Assembly: GCA_026545225.1 (NCBI GenBank)
Contig: CM048847.1
Coordinates: forward strand, 4,774,001-4,838,000
From: Cornus controversa
Lineage: Eukaryota; Streptophyta; Magnoliopsida; Cornales; Cornaceae
Length of the DNA: 64,000 bases
Direction: 5' to 3'
Of the stretch, positions 40,402 to 52,800 are shown one piece after another. Numbering within the stretch: position 1 is the stretch's first letter; each line of letters opens with the position of its first letter. The notes below the pieces were generated by a model. It had not been told where the DNA came from and ran no database searches. It saw only the letters and a list, made by a program, of their open reading frames with translations. The position numbers and the translations under genes are program-made.

Positions 40402-43400
40402 ATGGTTGGTAGCTTGCTAATTGTTTCCTTTAGATGTCCAAACGGTCGAACTTGGAACAAAGCACCATACAGTTGTGATGAAGATCGGATTGACATGTTC
40501 GTCACTTCTTTTGGATGCTTTGATGGTCTAATTTGGAAAAAAGAAACTTACGATTCTGATTATGGCACGACTTCTCAAGGAATGGGTTTTTGAATCAGAA
40601 CAACTCAAACTAAACTTGTTTAAAATCATCGATAGCTTGGGAATTGTTTCTTTTACTTGTCCAGATGGTTGACGTTGGCATAGCGCATCATATGGTTGTG
40701 ATCATTCATGAGTGCAGCATGGAATTACTCTTTTCGATTCAGGACGTCCTGATGGTTGAATTTCGCATAAATCAACGTATAATTCTAAGTATGGCACGAT
40801 TTCAGGTGGATTAGACTTTTCGAATCAGGACAAGTCAAATGAAACAAGTTCAAAATCGTTGTTGTCATTCTCTATTCCTCTGGACATCCAGATGGTCAAT
40901 TCTAGGACAAAGCGCCATACGATTATCGTCATGCCTGATTATTGCAAGCAATTGTTCTTTTCGACTCAGAACAACTCAAACAAAAATGGATGAAGATCGG
41001 ATCGACATGCTTGTCGTTTCTTTGGAACGCTTTAATTGTTTCATTTAGAAAAAAGCAGCATACGATTAGTATTATGGCACAACTTCTCTTGGAATGCGGT
41101 TTTTGAATCAAAACAGGTCAAATGAAACAAGTTTAAAATGGTTGGTAGCTTGCTAATTGTTTCCTTTAGATGTCCAAACGGTCGAACTTGGAACAAAGCA
41201 CCATACGGTTGTGATGAAGATCGGATTGACATTTTCGTCACTTCTATTGGATGCTTTGATGGTCTAATTTGGAAAAAAGAAACTTTCGATTCTGATTATG
41301 GCACGACTTCTCAAGGAATGGGTTTTTGAATCAGAACAACTCAAACTAAACTTATTTAAAATCCTCGATTGCTTGGGAATTGTTTCTTTTACTTTTCCAG
41401 ATGGTTGAAGTTGGCATAGAGCACCATACGATTGTGATCATTCATGAGTGCTGCAAGGAATTACTATTTTTGATTCAGGACGTCCTGATGGTTGAATTTG
41501 GCAAAAAGCAACGTATAATTCTAAGTATGGCACGATTTCAGGTGGATTAGACTTTTCGAAACATGACAAGTCGAACGAAACAAGTTCGAAACTGTTGTTG
41601 TCATTCTCTATTCCTCTGGACAACCAGATGGTCAATTCTAGCACAAAGTGCCATACGGTTATCGTCATGCCTGAATATTGCCAGCAATTTTTCTTTTCGA
41701 CTCAGAACAACTCAAACAAACATGGATGAAGATCGGACCGACATGCTTGTCGTTTCTTTGGGACGCTTTAATTGTTTCATTTAGAAAAAAGCAGCATATG
41801 ATTAGTATTATGGCACAACTTCTCTTGGAATGCAGTTTTCGAATCAAAACAGGTCAAATCAAACAAGTTTAAAATGGTTGGTAGCCTGCTAATTGTTTCC
41901 TTTAGATGTCCAAATGGTCAAACTTGGAACAAAGCACCATACGGTTGTGATGAAGATCGGATTGACATGTTCGTCACTTCTATTGGATGCTTTGATGGTC
42001 TAATTTGGAAAAAAGAAACTTTCGATTCTGATTATGGCACGACTTCTCAAGGAATGGGTTTTTGAATCAGAACAATTCAAACTAAACTTGTTTAAAATCC
42101 TCGATAGCTTGGGAATTGTTTCTTTTACTTTCCTAGATGGTTGAAGTTGGCATAGAGCACCATACGGTTGTGATCATTCATGAGTGCAGCAAGGAATTAC
42201 TATTTTTGATTCAGGACATCCTGATGGTTGAATTTGGCAAAAAGCAACGTATAATTCTAAGTATGGCACGATTTCACGTGGATTAGACTTTTCTAATCAG
42301 GACAAGTCAAACGAAACAAGTTCGAAACCGTTGTTGTCATTCTCTATTCCTCTGGACAACCAGATGGTCAATTCTAGCACAAAGCGCCATACGGTTATCG
42401 TCATGCCTGATTATTGCAAGCAATTGTTCTTTTCGACTCAGAACAACTCAAACAAACATGGATGAAGATCGAACCGACATGCTTGTCGTTTCTTTGGGAT
42501 GCTTTAATTGTTTCATTTAGAAAAAATCAGCATACGATTAGTATTATGGCACAACTTCTCTTGGAATGCGGTTTTCGAATCAAAACAGGTCAAATGAAAC
42601 AAGTTTAAAATGGTTGGTAGCCTGCTAATTGTTTCCGTTAGATGTCCAAACGGTCGAATTTGGAACAAAGCACCATACGGTTGTGATGAAGATCGGATTG
42701 ACATGTTCGTCACTTCTTTTGGATGCTTTGATGGTCTAATTTGGAAAAAAGAAACTTACGATTCTGATTATGACACGACTTCTCAAGGAATGGGGTTTTT
42801 GAATCAGAACAACTGAAACTAAACTTGTTTAAAATCATCGATAGCTTGGGAATTGTTTCTTTTACTTATCCAGATGGTTGAAGTTGGCATAGAGCACCAT
42901 ACGGTTGTGATCATTCATGAGTGCAACAAGGAATTACTCTTTTCGGATCGACATGCTCGTCGTTTCTTTGGGACGCTTTGATGGTTTCATTTAGAAAAAA
43001 GCAGCGTACGATTAGTATTATGGCTCGACTTCTCTTGGAATGCGGTTTTTGAATCAAAACAACTTAAATGAAACAAGTTTAAAATGGTTGGTAGCTTGCT
43101 AATTGTTTCCTTTAGATGTCCAAACGGTCGAACTTGGAACAAAGCACCATACGGTTGTGATGAAGATCGGATTGACATGTTCGTCACTTCTTTTGGATGC
43201 TTTGATGGTCTAATTTGGAAAAGAGAAACTTACGATTTTGATTATGGCACGACTTCTCAAGGAATGGGTTTTTGAATCAGAACAACTCAAACTAAACTTG
43301 TTTAAAATCATCGATAGCTTGGGAATTGTTTCTTTTACTTGTCCAGATGGTTGAAGTTGGCATAGAGCATCATACGGTTGTGATCATTCATGAGTGCAGC

Positions 43401-45306
43401 ATGAAATTACTCTTTTCGATTCAGGACGTCCTGACGGTTGAATTTGGCATAAAGCAACGTATAATTATAAGTATGGCACGATTTCAGGTGGATTAGACTT
43501 TTCGAATCAGGACAAGTCAAACGAAACAAGTTCGAAACCGTTGTTGTCATTCTCTATTCCTCTGGACATCCAGATGGTCAATTCTAGCACAAAGCGCCAT
43601 ACGGTTATCGTCATGCCTGATTATTGCAAGCAATTGTTCTTTTCGACTCAGAACAACTCAAACAAACATGGATGAAGATCGGATCCACATGCTTGTCGTT
43701 TCTTTGGGAAGCTTTAATTTTTTCATTTAGAAAAAAGCAACATACGATTAGTATTATGGCACAACTTCTCTTGGAATGCGGTTTTCGAATCAAAACAGGT
43801 CAAATGAAACAAGTTTAAAATAGTTGGTAGCTTGCTAATTGTTTCCGTTAGATGTCCAAATGGTCGAACTTGGAACAAAGCACCATACGGTTGTGATGAA
43901 GATCGGATTGACATGTTCGTCACTTCTATTGGATGCTTTGATGGTCTAATTTAGAAAAAAGAAACTTTTGATTCTGATTATGGCACGACTTCTCAAGGAA
44001 TGGGTTTTTGAATCAGAACAACTCAAACTAAAGTTGTTTAAAATCCTCAATAGCTTGGGAATTCTTTCTTTTACTTTTCCAGATGGTTGAAGTTGGCATA
44101 GAGCACCATACAGTTGTGATCATTCATGAGTGCAGCAAGGAATTACTATTTTTGATTCAGGACGTCCTGATGGTTGAATTTGGCAAAAAGCAACGTATAA
44201 TTCTAAGTATGGCACGATTTCACGTGGATTGGACTTTTCGAATCAGGAAAAGTCAAAAGAAACAAGTTCGAAACCGTTGTTGTCATTCTCTATTTTTCTG
44301 AACATCCAGATGGTCAATTCTAGCACAAAGCGCCATACGGTTGTCGTCATGCCTGATTATTACAAGCAATTGTTCTTTTCGACTCAGAACAACTCAAACA
44401 AACATGGATGAAGATCGGATCGACATGCTCGTCGTTTCTTTGGGACACTTTGATGGTTTCATTTAGAAAAAACCAGCGTACGATTAGTATTATGGCACGA
44501 CTTCTCTTGACATGCGGTTTTCGAATCAAAACAACTCAAATGAAACAAGTTTAAAATGGTTGGTAGCTTGCTAATTGTTTCCTTTAGATGTCCAAACGGT
44601 CGAACTTGGAACGAAGCACCATACGGTTGTGATGAAGATCGGATTGACATGTTCGTCACTTCTTTTGGATGCTTTGATGGTCTAATTTGGAAAAAAGAAA
44701 CTTACAATTCTGATTATGGCACGACTTCTCAAGGAATAGGTTTTTGAATCAGAACAACTCAAACTAAACTTGTTTAAAATCCTCGGTAGCTTGGGAATTG
44801 TTTCTTTTACTTTTCCAGATGGTTGAAGTTGGCATAGAGCACCATACGGTTGTGATCATTCATGAGTGCAGCAAGGAATTACTATTTTTGATTCAGGACG
44901 TCCTGATGGTTGAATTTGGCATAAAGCAATGTATAATTCTAAGTGTGGCACGATTTCACGTGGATTGGACTTTTTGAATCAGGACAAGTCAAACGAAACA
45001 AGTTCGAAACCGTTGTTGTCATTCTCTATTTTTCTGAACATCCAGATGGTCAATTCTGGGACAAAGCGCCATACGGTCGTCGTTATGCCTGATTATTGCA
45101 AGCAATTATTCTTTTCGACTAAGAACAACTCAAACAAACATGGATGAAGATCGGATCGACATGCTCGTCGTTTCTTTGGGACGCTTTGATGGTTTCATTT
45201 AGAAAAAAGTAGCGTAGGATTAGTATTATGGCACGACTTCTCTTGGAATGTGGTTTTGTAATCAAAACAACTCAAATGAAACAAGTTTAAAATGGTTGGT
45301 AGCTTG
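40402..45306 (+). repeat. Array block 6, up to the insertion
   Basis: Unit starts: 40402 L, 41138 L, 41874 L, 42610 S, 43084 L, 43820 L (with 'atagttgg' at its start), 44556 L, 45292 L (interrupted after 15 bases). The block has no clean higher-order period and carries more private base changes than its neighbours. This suggests it has not been homogenised recently. The S unit at 42610 has the 'ccgttagatgtcc' marker. Confidence 0.88.
45302..45306. repeat. Target-site duplication, left copy (GCTTG)
   Basis: The five bases GCTTG directly precede the inserted element and are repeated right after it at 47957-47961. In unbroken monomers this place reads 'tagcttgctaattg' with a single GCTTG, so one copy was created on insertion. 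Confidence 0.85.
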
Positions 45307-45487
45307 TGATGAACCTAGAGGGGGAGGGGGTGAATAGGTTCTTAAAATTTTCTTCCTAATATTGCAAGTTTGGCTGGAACATGCAATCACACAATTTGAT
45401 GGACACACAGATTTATATAGGAAACCCCAAGGTGGGGAAAAACCTCTTCGAACTGAGCTCCACTATGTCTGAAAGGGTAGTACAGTG

Positions 45488-45690
45488 AATCTCTCAATCA
45501 CTCTCACTCACCCAACTCACAACATAGTTTGCTCCAGCACTCACCCAGTTCACAGCCTCCCTAGGCCTGAACCACTCTCACCAAATCTCACAACAGCTTT
45601 TCCGCTCTCAATCCCAACTTGGACTTCCCAAAGCCCAAGCTATCTCACCTCAATCTCACCACAATCACTCACACTCCCCCTGTCCAAAGT
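45488..45690. repeat. CT/CA-rich tract in the insertion
   Basis: A pyrimidine-rich stretch built of 'ctctcactcaccc' and 'caactcacaac' type words, with few G. It leaves open one 76-codon frame, which shows only low-complexity Ser/Thr/Pro/Leu residues and no domain. I regard it as non-coding. Confidence 0.55.
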
Positions 45691-45772
45691 ATCCCTATAC
45701 TTGGACTGTACATAGTGATAGTGGAGTCAGTTCGATGTCTTGAGCAGCGGCACTTCAAGCTTTGTAACTTGG

Positions 45773-45980
45773 TCTTCAAAGTTAATCTTCAACTCTGATA
45801 TGGTCTTCAAAGAATAGTCTTCAAATCTTCAACCTCTGATAGGTAGTCTTCAAGGTCTGGTACGACAATGACACGGTCACTTGTCTTCTCGGCAGATCAT
45901 GACACTTGAATTCTTCAATGATAGTCTTCAATAAGTATTACACTCTGATGCTTGAGCTTCTTCAATGATGGGTCTTCAAT
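45773..45980 (+). repeat. Cluster of ten TCTTCAA motifs
   Basis: The heptamer TCTTCAA occurs at about 45773, 45786, 45804, 45818, 45826, 45847, 45912, 45924, 45959 and 45973, often inside 'ggtcttcaa' or 'agtcttcaa'. Spacing is irregular, so this is a motif cluster and not a tandem repeat. In an LTR such clusters can be U3 enhancer repeats, but that is inference. Confidence 0.6.
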
Positions 45981-46229
45981 AAGTACACCTTTAAGGGTGT
46001 AGTTGCAATGGACTTGTAGAAGACACTCATTCAGTGTATCCTGCTTTCAGCTTCTTGAACACCCATTCTGGTTGGGCTTCACTTTAGACAATTGTCCTTG
46101 TATTTCTTTGTCTTTGTACCTGTTCTTAAAATGGACAAGGCTGCAACTAGAGTAGACTTTAGTAGCACAAGCAGTTTAAAATATGGAGAGCATGAACAGT
46201 ATTAAGCAAAGCACAATTTAGCATTCTAG

Positions 46230-47010
46230 TACTGCAAAATCAGCAATATAAAACAGCTCAACAATCAACATAAAATTTCAGCAATTTTAAAGCTTAAAGA
46301 ACATATTAAATTTCAGCACTTATGGATCTTCAAAAAGCATGGTTCAACAAGAAGCATATTCAACAATTTATAGATCAATATTTCAGCAATTTAGATCAAC
46401 AATTTACAGCCCAAAGAGACAGCATAAATTCAGCAATTACAGCCCAAAAAGACAGCATAGATTCAGCATTTTTGAACAGCAACAATTATCAATTTCGGAC
46501 AGCAAAAATCAGCAACATGTGGACAGCAATATCAGCAATATAGGACAGTTAAAAATCAGCAACATGTGGACGGCAATATCAGCAATTTTGGACTCAGCAT
46601 CATCAGCATTTTAATTCAGAAAATCAGCAATAAATAGCACATAGAAATCAGTAAATTCAGCCACACGAAAACAGCTCTAACAGGATAGCATTTCAGCACT
46701 AAGTCATCAATTTCAAATCCACAATTCAGCAATATTAACTCCCCAAATCAGCATTATATGGAGCTCACCAAACAGCAATAACAACACTATAATGGACAGC
46801 AAAATCAGTTAATTTAGCAATATAAATGACAGCAAATACAGCATTTCTAAAACAGATTTCGCAGCATTATTTTTCACAAAATAAATTTCAGCAACTCAAG
46901 AGTTTAGGACAGCAAAAACAGCAAACAAAAATCAGCCTCAGCATTTTAAAAGTCAGCAATGTTTAGACAGTAAATTTAGCAATCAAAAATCAGCATCAGC
47001 ATTTTTAAGA
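46230..47010 (+). repeat. Degenerate CAGCA-rich tract in the insertion
   Basis: About 780 bp made mainly of variants of 'tcagcaattt', 'aaatcagcaa' and 'gacagcaa'. Two short tandem duplications stand out: a 33 bp step near 46406-46471 ('acagcccaaa' units) and a 47 bp step near 46504-46597 ('cagcaacatgtgg' units). Two overlapping frames of 73 and 91 codons across it are rich in Gln, Asn, Ser and Ile purely from the repeat. No domain is seen. Confidence 0.7.
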
Positions 47011-47220
47011 CTCATAGATCCGAACCTGTGTTCCATTCAAAACTCATAGACTCATACTCACAGTGTTATTCCACGATTTATGTTGAGTTACTTTCAGTAG
47101 AGGCCATTCAAGCTCAATAGCAACCATGGTTTGATCAATGGATATGCAGATCTGACTCTCACGGTTTGTTTCATTTTAGATGAAGATGTGAAGAAAACAG
47201 AGGCTCTGTTGTAGCTTGTG

Positions 47221-47231
47221 CACACACACAC
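47221..47231 (+). repeat. Short (CA)n run
   Basis: A simple dinucleotide run of about 11 bases inside the inserted element. No function is suggested. Confidence 0.6.
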
Positions 47232-47537
47232 AAAGCTGAATATCTATGATTTCGGCTGAGGTACTATGGTTGGATCAACATCCATGGATGCTATAATTTA
47301 AGCTTTGAATCTCTCTGTCTCACAATCCTCACAGCCGCAACCCATGAACCCATTTCTTTCTTCTCACATGTTTTCTTTTTCTCCACTCTTTGTTTCTCTC
47401 TCTCCTTTTCTATTTATATCACCCTTTTTGTCTGTATATATCAGCCCACCTGTCATCTACCAAACCCTAATCTCATCCAATTATATTTATATCTATCCAT
47501 CAACTATCAGCCGAAAAGTGCATATCCAAGTATCACC

Positions 47538-47551
47538 TTTTTTTTTTTTTT
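47538..47551 (+). repeat. T14 homopolymer
   Basis: Fourteen T in a row inside the inserted element. It lies about 400 bp from the element's right end, so it is not a terminal poly-A tail of a LINE or SINE. Confidence 0.7.
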
Positions 47552-47956
47552 GAATTTTCTTTGCAATTTCTCTTTGTGGGCCACTAATTCAAAACACATA
47601 TAATCACCTCATATGAATGCACTTATTACAGAACTACCACACACTCTTTTGGTCACTACCTCTACCTCACCTTGTATATGCCTCTGTGTATATATATGAG
47701 CCGAGAGTTTCTCATGGCCACACACTTTACAAACATAATGTTTGTGAAATCCTAGAGACTTTAATTTCCAAAATGTTCTTGCAATTTAAATACATAGCAT
47801 GTCCCTGCAATTAGGTTAGTGCACATAAAATAATAACAGGATAATTAAATAAATCATGAAAAGCAATCCTAAAAAGTAAAATGACACTAATGCCCTCATA
47901 CATCCTTTTGACATTAAAACTTGGGCAAACATGCTCATGGGCTTCCGGGACCATCA

Positions 47957-47961
47957 GCTTG
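47957..47961. repeat. Target-site duplication, right copy (GCTTG)
   Basis: The five bases after the terminal CA of the insertion repeat the GCTTG at 45302-45306. The satellite continues from here as 'gcttgctaattatttccg', in exact register with the interrupted monomer. Confidence 0.85.
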
Positions 47962-49892
47962 CTAATTATTTCCGTTAGATGTCCAAACGGTCGAATTTGG
48001 AACAAAGCACCACACGGTTGTGATGAAGATCGGATTGACATGTTCGTCACTTCTTTTGGATGCTTTGATGGTCTGAGTTGGAAAAAAGAAACTTTTGATT
48101 CTAATCATGTCACGACTTCTCAAGGAATGGGTTTTTGAATCAGAACAACTCAAACTAAACTTGTTTAAAATCCTCGATAGCTTGGGAATTGTTTCTTTTA
48201 CTTATCCAGATGGTTGAAGTTGGCATAGAGCACCATACGGTTGTGATCATTCATGAGTGCAGCAAGGAATTACTATTTTTGATTCAGGACGTCCTGATGG
48301 TTTAATTTGGCAAAAAGCAACGTATAATTCAAAGTATGGCACGATTTCACGTGGATTGGACTTTTCGAATCAGGAAAAGTCAAAGGAAACAAGTTCGAAA
48401 CCGTTGTTGTCATTCTCTATTTTTCTGAACATCCAGATGGTCAATTCTAGCACAAAGCGCCATACGGTTATCGTCATGCCTGATTATTACAAGCAATTGT
48501 TCTTTTCGACTCAGAACAACTCAAACAAACATGGATGAAGATCGGATCGACATGCTCCTCATTTCTTTGGGACACTTTGATGGTTTCATTTAGAAAAAAC
48601 CAGCATACGATTAGTATTATGGCACGACTTCTCTTGGAATGCGGTTTTTGAATCAAAATAACTCAAATGAAACAAGTTTAAAATGGTTGGTAGCTTGCAA
48701 ATTGTTTCCTTTAGATGTCCAAACGGTTGAACTTGGAACGAAGCACCATACGGTTGTGATGAAGATCGGATTGACATGTTCGTCACTTCTTTTGGATGCT
48801 TTGATGGTCTAATTTGGAAAAAAGAAACTTACGATTCCGATTATGGCACGACTTCTAAAGGAATAGGTTTTTGAATCAGAACAACTCAAACTAAACTTGT
48901 TTAAAATCCTCGGTAGCTTGGGAATTGTTTCTTTTACTTTTCCAGATGGTTGAAGTTGGCATAGAGCACCATACGGTTGTGATCATTCATGAGTGCAGCA
49001 AGGAATTACTATTTTTGATTCAGGACGTCCTGATGGTTGAATTTGGCATAAAGCAATGTATAATTCTAAGTGTGGCACGATTTCACGTGGATTGGACTTT
49101 CTGAATCAGGACAAGTCAAACGAAACAAGTTCGAAACCGTTGTTGTCATTCTCTATTTTTCTGAACATCCAGATGGTCAATTCTAGCACAAAGCGCCATA
49201 CGGTTGTCGTCATGCCTGATTATTGCAAGCAATTGTTCTTTTCGACTAAGAACAACTCAAACAAACATGGATGAAGATCGGATCGACATGCTCGTTGTTT
49301 CTTTGCGACGCTTTGATGGTTTCATTTAGAAAAAAGTAGCGTACGGTTAGTATTATGGCACGACTTCTCTTGGAATGTGGTTTTCTAATCAAAACAACTC
49401 AAATGAAACAAGTTTAAAATGGTTGGTAGCTTGCTAATTGTTTCCGTTACATGTCCAAACGGTCGAATTTGGAACAAAGCACCATACGGTTGTGATTAAG
49501 ATCGGATTGACATGTTCGTCACTTCTTTTGGATGCTTTGATGGTCTAATTTAGAAAAAAGAAACTTACGATTCTGATTATGACACGACTTCTCAAGGAAT
49601 GGGGTTTTTGAATCAGAACAACTGAAACTAAACTTGTTTAAAATCATCGATAGCTTGGGAATTGTTTCTTTTACTTATCCAGATGGTTGAAGTTGGCATA
49701 GAGCACCATATGGTTGTGATCACTCATGAGTGCAACAAGGAATTACTCTTTTCGGATCGACATGCTCGTCGTTTCTTTGGGACGCTTTGATGGTTTCATT
49801 TAGAAAAAAGTAGCGTACGATTAGTATTATGGCTCGACTTCTCTTGGAATGCAGTTTTCGAATCAAAACAACTTAAATGAAACAAGTTTAAA
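47957..49892 (+). repeat. Array block 7, after the insertion
   Basis: It contains the rest of the interrupted L unit (to 48682), then 48683 L and 49419 S. The interrupted unit has several private changes ('ctgagttggaaaa', 'aatcatgtcacgac'). The S unit at 49419 is the first to show the right-arm marker 'ccgttacatgtcc'. Confidence 0.88.
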
Positions 49893-52800
49893 ATGGTTGG
49901 TAGCTTGCTAATTGTTTCCTTTAGATGTCCAAACGGTCGAACTTGGAACAAAATACCATACGGTTGTGATGAAGATCGGATTGACATGTTCGTCACTTCT
50001 TTTGGATGCTTTGATGGTCTAATTTGGAAAAAAGAAACTTACGATTCTGATTATGGCACGACTTCTCAAGGAATGGGTTTTTGAATCAGAACAACTCAAA
50101 CTAAACTTGTTTAAAATCATCGATAGCTTGGGAATTGTTTCTTTTACTTGTCCAGATGGTTGAAGTTGGCATAGAGCATCATACGGTTGTGATCATTCAT
50201 GAGTGCAGCATGGAATTACTCTTTTCGATTCAGGACGTCCTGATGGTTGAATTTGGCATAAAGCAATGTATAATTCTAAGTGTGGCACGATTTCACGTGG
50301 ATTGGACTTTTTGAATCAGGACAAGTCAAATGAAACAAGTTCGTAACCGTTGTTGTCATTCTCTATTTTTCTGAACATCCAGATGGTCAATTCTAGCACA
50401 AAGCGCCATACGGTTGTCGTCATGCCTGATTATTGCAAGCAATTGTTCTTTTCGACTCAGAACAATTCAAACAAACATGGATGAAGATCGGATCGACATG
50501 CTCGTCGTTTCTTTGCGACGCTTTGATGGTTTCATTTAGAAAAGAGTAGCGTACGATTAGGATTATGGCACAACTTCTCTTGGAATGTGGTTTTCTAATC
50601 AAAACAACTCAAATGAAACAAGTTTAAAATGGTTGGTAGCTTTCTAATTGTTTCCGTTACATGTCCAAACGGTCGAATTTGGAACAAAGCACCATACGGT
50701 TGTGATGAAGATCGGATTGACATGTTCGTCACTTCTTTTGGATGCTTTGATGGTCTAATTTGGAAAAAAGAAACTTACGATTCTGATTATGACACGACTT
50801 CTCAAGGAATGGGGTTTTTGAGTCAGAACAACTGAAACTAAACTTGTTTAAAATCATCGATAGCTTGGGAATTGTTTCTTTTACTTATCCAGATGGTTGA
50901 AGTTGGCATAGAGCACCATATGGTTGTGATCATTCATGAGTGCAACAAGTAATTACTCTTTTCGGATCGACATGCTCGTCGTTTCTTTGGGACGCTTTGA
51001 TGGTTTCATTTAGAAAAAAGCAGCGTACGATTAGTATTATGGCTCGACTTCTCTTAGAATGCGGTTTTCGAATCAAAACAACTTAAATGAAACAAGTTTA
51101 AAATGGTTGGTAGCTTGCTAATTGTTTCCTTTAGATGTCCAAAGGGTCGAACTTGGAACAAAGCACCATACGGTTGTGATGAAGATCGGATTGACTTGTT
51201 CGTCACTTCTTTTGGATGCTTTGATGGTCTAATTTGGAAAAAAGAAACTTACGATTCTGATTATGGCACGACTTCTCAAGGAATAGGTTTTTGAATCAGA
51301 ACAACTCAAACTAAACTTGTTTAAAATCCTCGGTAGCTTGGGAATTGTTTCTTTTACTTTTACAGATGGTTGAAGTTGGCATAGAGCACCATAAGGTTGT
51401 GATCATTCATTAGTGCAGCAAGGAATTACTATTTTTGATTGAGGACGTCCTGATGGTTGAATTTGGCATAAAGCAATGTATAATTCTAAGTGTGGCACGA
51501 TTTCACGTGGATTGGACTTTTTGAATCAGGACAAGTCAAACGAAACAAGTTCGTAACCGTTGTTGTCATTCTCTATTTTTCTGAACATCCAGATGGTCAA
51601 TTCTAGCACAAAGCGCCATACGGTTGTCGTCATGCCTGATTATTGCAAGCAATTGTTCTTTTCGACTCAGAATAATTCAAACAAACATGGATGAAGATCG
51701 GATCGACATGCTCGTCGTTTCTTTGAGACGCTTTGATGGTTTCATTTAGAAAAGAGTAGCGTACGATTAGTATTATGGCACAACTTCTCTTGGAATGTGG
51801 TTTTCTAATCAAAACAACTCAAATGAAACAAGTTTAAAATGGTTGGTAGCTTGCTAATTGTTTCCGTTACATGTCCAAACGGTCGAATTTGGAACAAAGC
51901 ACCATACGGTTGTGATGAAGATCGGATTGACATGTTCGTCACTTCTTTTGGATGCTTTGATGGTCTAATTTGGAAAAAAGAAACTTACGATTCTGATTAT
52001 GACACGACTTCTCAAGGAATGGGGTTTTTGAGTCAGAACAACTGAAACTAAACTTGTTTAAAATCATCGATAGCTTGGGAATTGTTTCTTTTACTTATCC
52101 AGATGGTTGAAGTTGGCATAGAGCACCATATGGTTGTGATCATTCATGAGTGCAACAAGTAATTACTCTTTTCGGATCGACATGCTCATCGTTTCTTTGG
52201 GACGCTTTGATGGTTTCATTTAGAAAAAAGCAGCGTACGATTAGTATTATGGCTCGACTTCTCTTGGAATGCGGTTTTCGAATCAAAACAACTTAAATGA
52301 AACAAGTTTAAAATGGTTGGTAGCTTGCTAATTGTTTCCTTTAGATGTCCAAAGGGTCGAACTTGGAACAAAGCACCATACGGTTGTGATGAAGATCGGA
52401 TTGACATATTCGTCACTTCTTTTGGATGCTTTGATGGTCTAATTTGGAAAAAAGAAACTTACGATTCTGATTATGGCACGACTTCTCAAGGAATGGGTTT
52501 TTGAATCAGAACAACTCAAACCAAACTTGTTTAAAATCATCGATAGCTTGGGAATTGTTTCTTTTACTTATCCAGATGGTTGAAGTTGGCATAGAGCACC
52601 ATACGGTTGTGATCACTCATGAGTGCAACAAGGAATTACTCTTTTCGGATCGACATGCTCGTCGTTTCTTTGGGACGCTTTGATGGTTTCATTTAGAAAA
52701 AAGCAGCGTACGATTAGTATTATGGCTCGACTTCTCTTGGAATGCGGTTTTCGAATCAAAACAACTTAAATGAAACAAGTTTAAAATGGTTGGTAGCTTA

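Larger units (their letters stand above)
1..45306 (+). repeat. Satellite array, left arm
   Basis: This is an uninterrupted head-to-tail satellite array. The string 'atggttggtag' (a few copies with one or two changes) recurs at steps of 735-737 bp (L units) or 473-474 bp (S units) with no gap, inversion or foreign DNA before 45307. Unit starts are given under the sub-blocks. Units look alike at a glance over their whole length, with most differences being single bases that are shared by groups of units. No gene, tRNA or rRNA is visible. The strand sign only marks the orientation used to define the unit. Family name unknown; a role in centromeric or other heterochromatin is inferred from the structure only. 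Confidence 0.97.
45307..47956. mobile_element. LTR-retroelement-type insertion, probably a solo LTR (2,650 bp)
   Basis: This non-satellite segment begins TGATG and ends CATCA, so it has the TG...CA ends of an LTR with a 5 bp inverted repeat, and it is flanked by the 5 bp duplication GCTTG. Leaving out the segment and one GCTTG restores a monomer of exactly 736 bp (45292 to 48683), which is strong evidence for a clean insertion. I see no second terminal repeat inside it, and no gag, protease, reverse transcriptase or integrase. A solo LTR left by LTR-LTR recombination is therefore the best reading; a small non-autonomous element is the alternative. The G-rich start ('cctagagggggagg') is a style I associate with plant repeats, but I cannot assign a lineage. 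TATA-like strings lie near 45412 and 47411. Age cannot be estimated without a paired LTR; the intact target duplication only suggests it is not very old. Confidence 0.7.

Noticed and set aside
46322-46614. 73 and 91 codon ORFs in the CAGCA-rich part of the insertion
   Set aside because: They overlap in different frames, and their Gln/Asn/Ser-rich text follows the nucleotide repeat. No retroelement protein motif is visible.
47460-47470. Telomere-like 'aaaccctaa' in the insertion
   Set aside because: A single short occurrence without tandem repetition; it is no evidence for a telomere or an interstitial telomeric array.
45307-47956. Insertion as a DNA transposon or Helitron
   Set aside because: The matching ends are only 5 bp, the TG...CA form and 5 bp target duplication fit LTR integration, and no transposase or Helitron end hairpin was seen. 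Not fully excluded.
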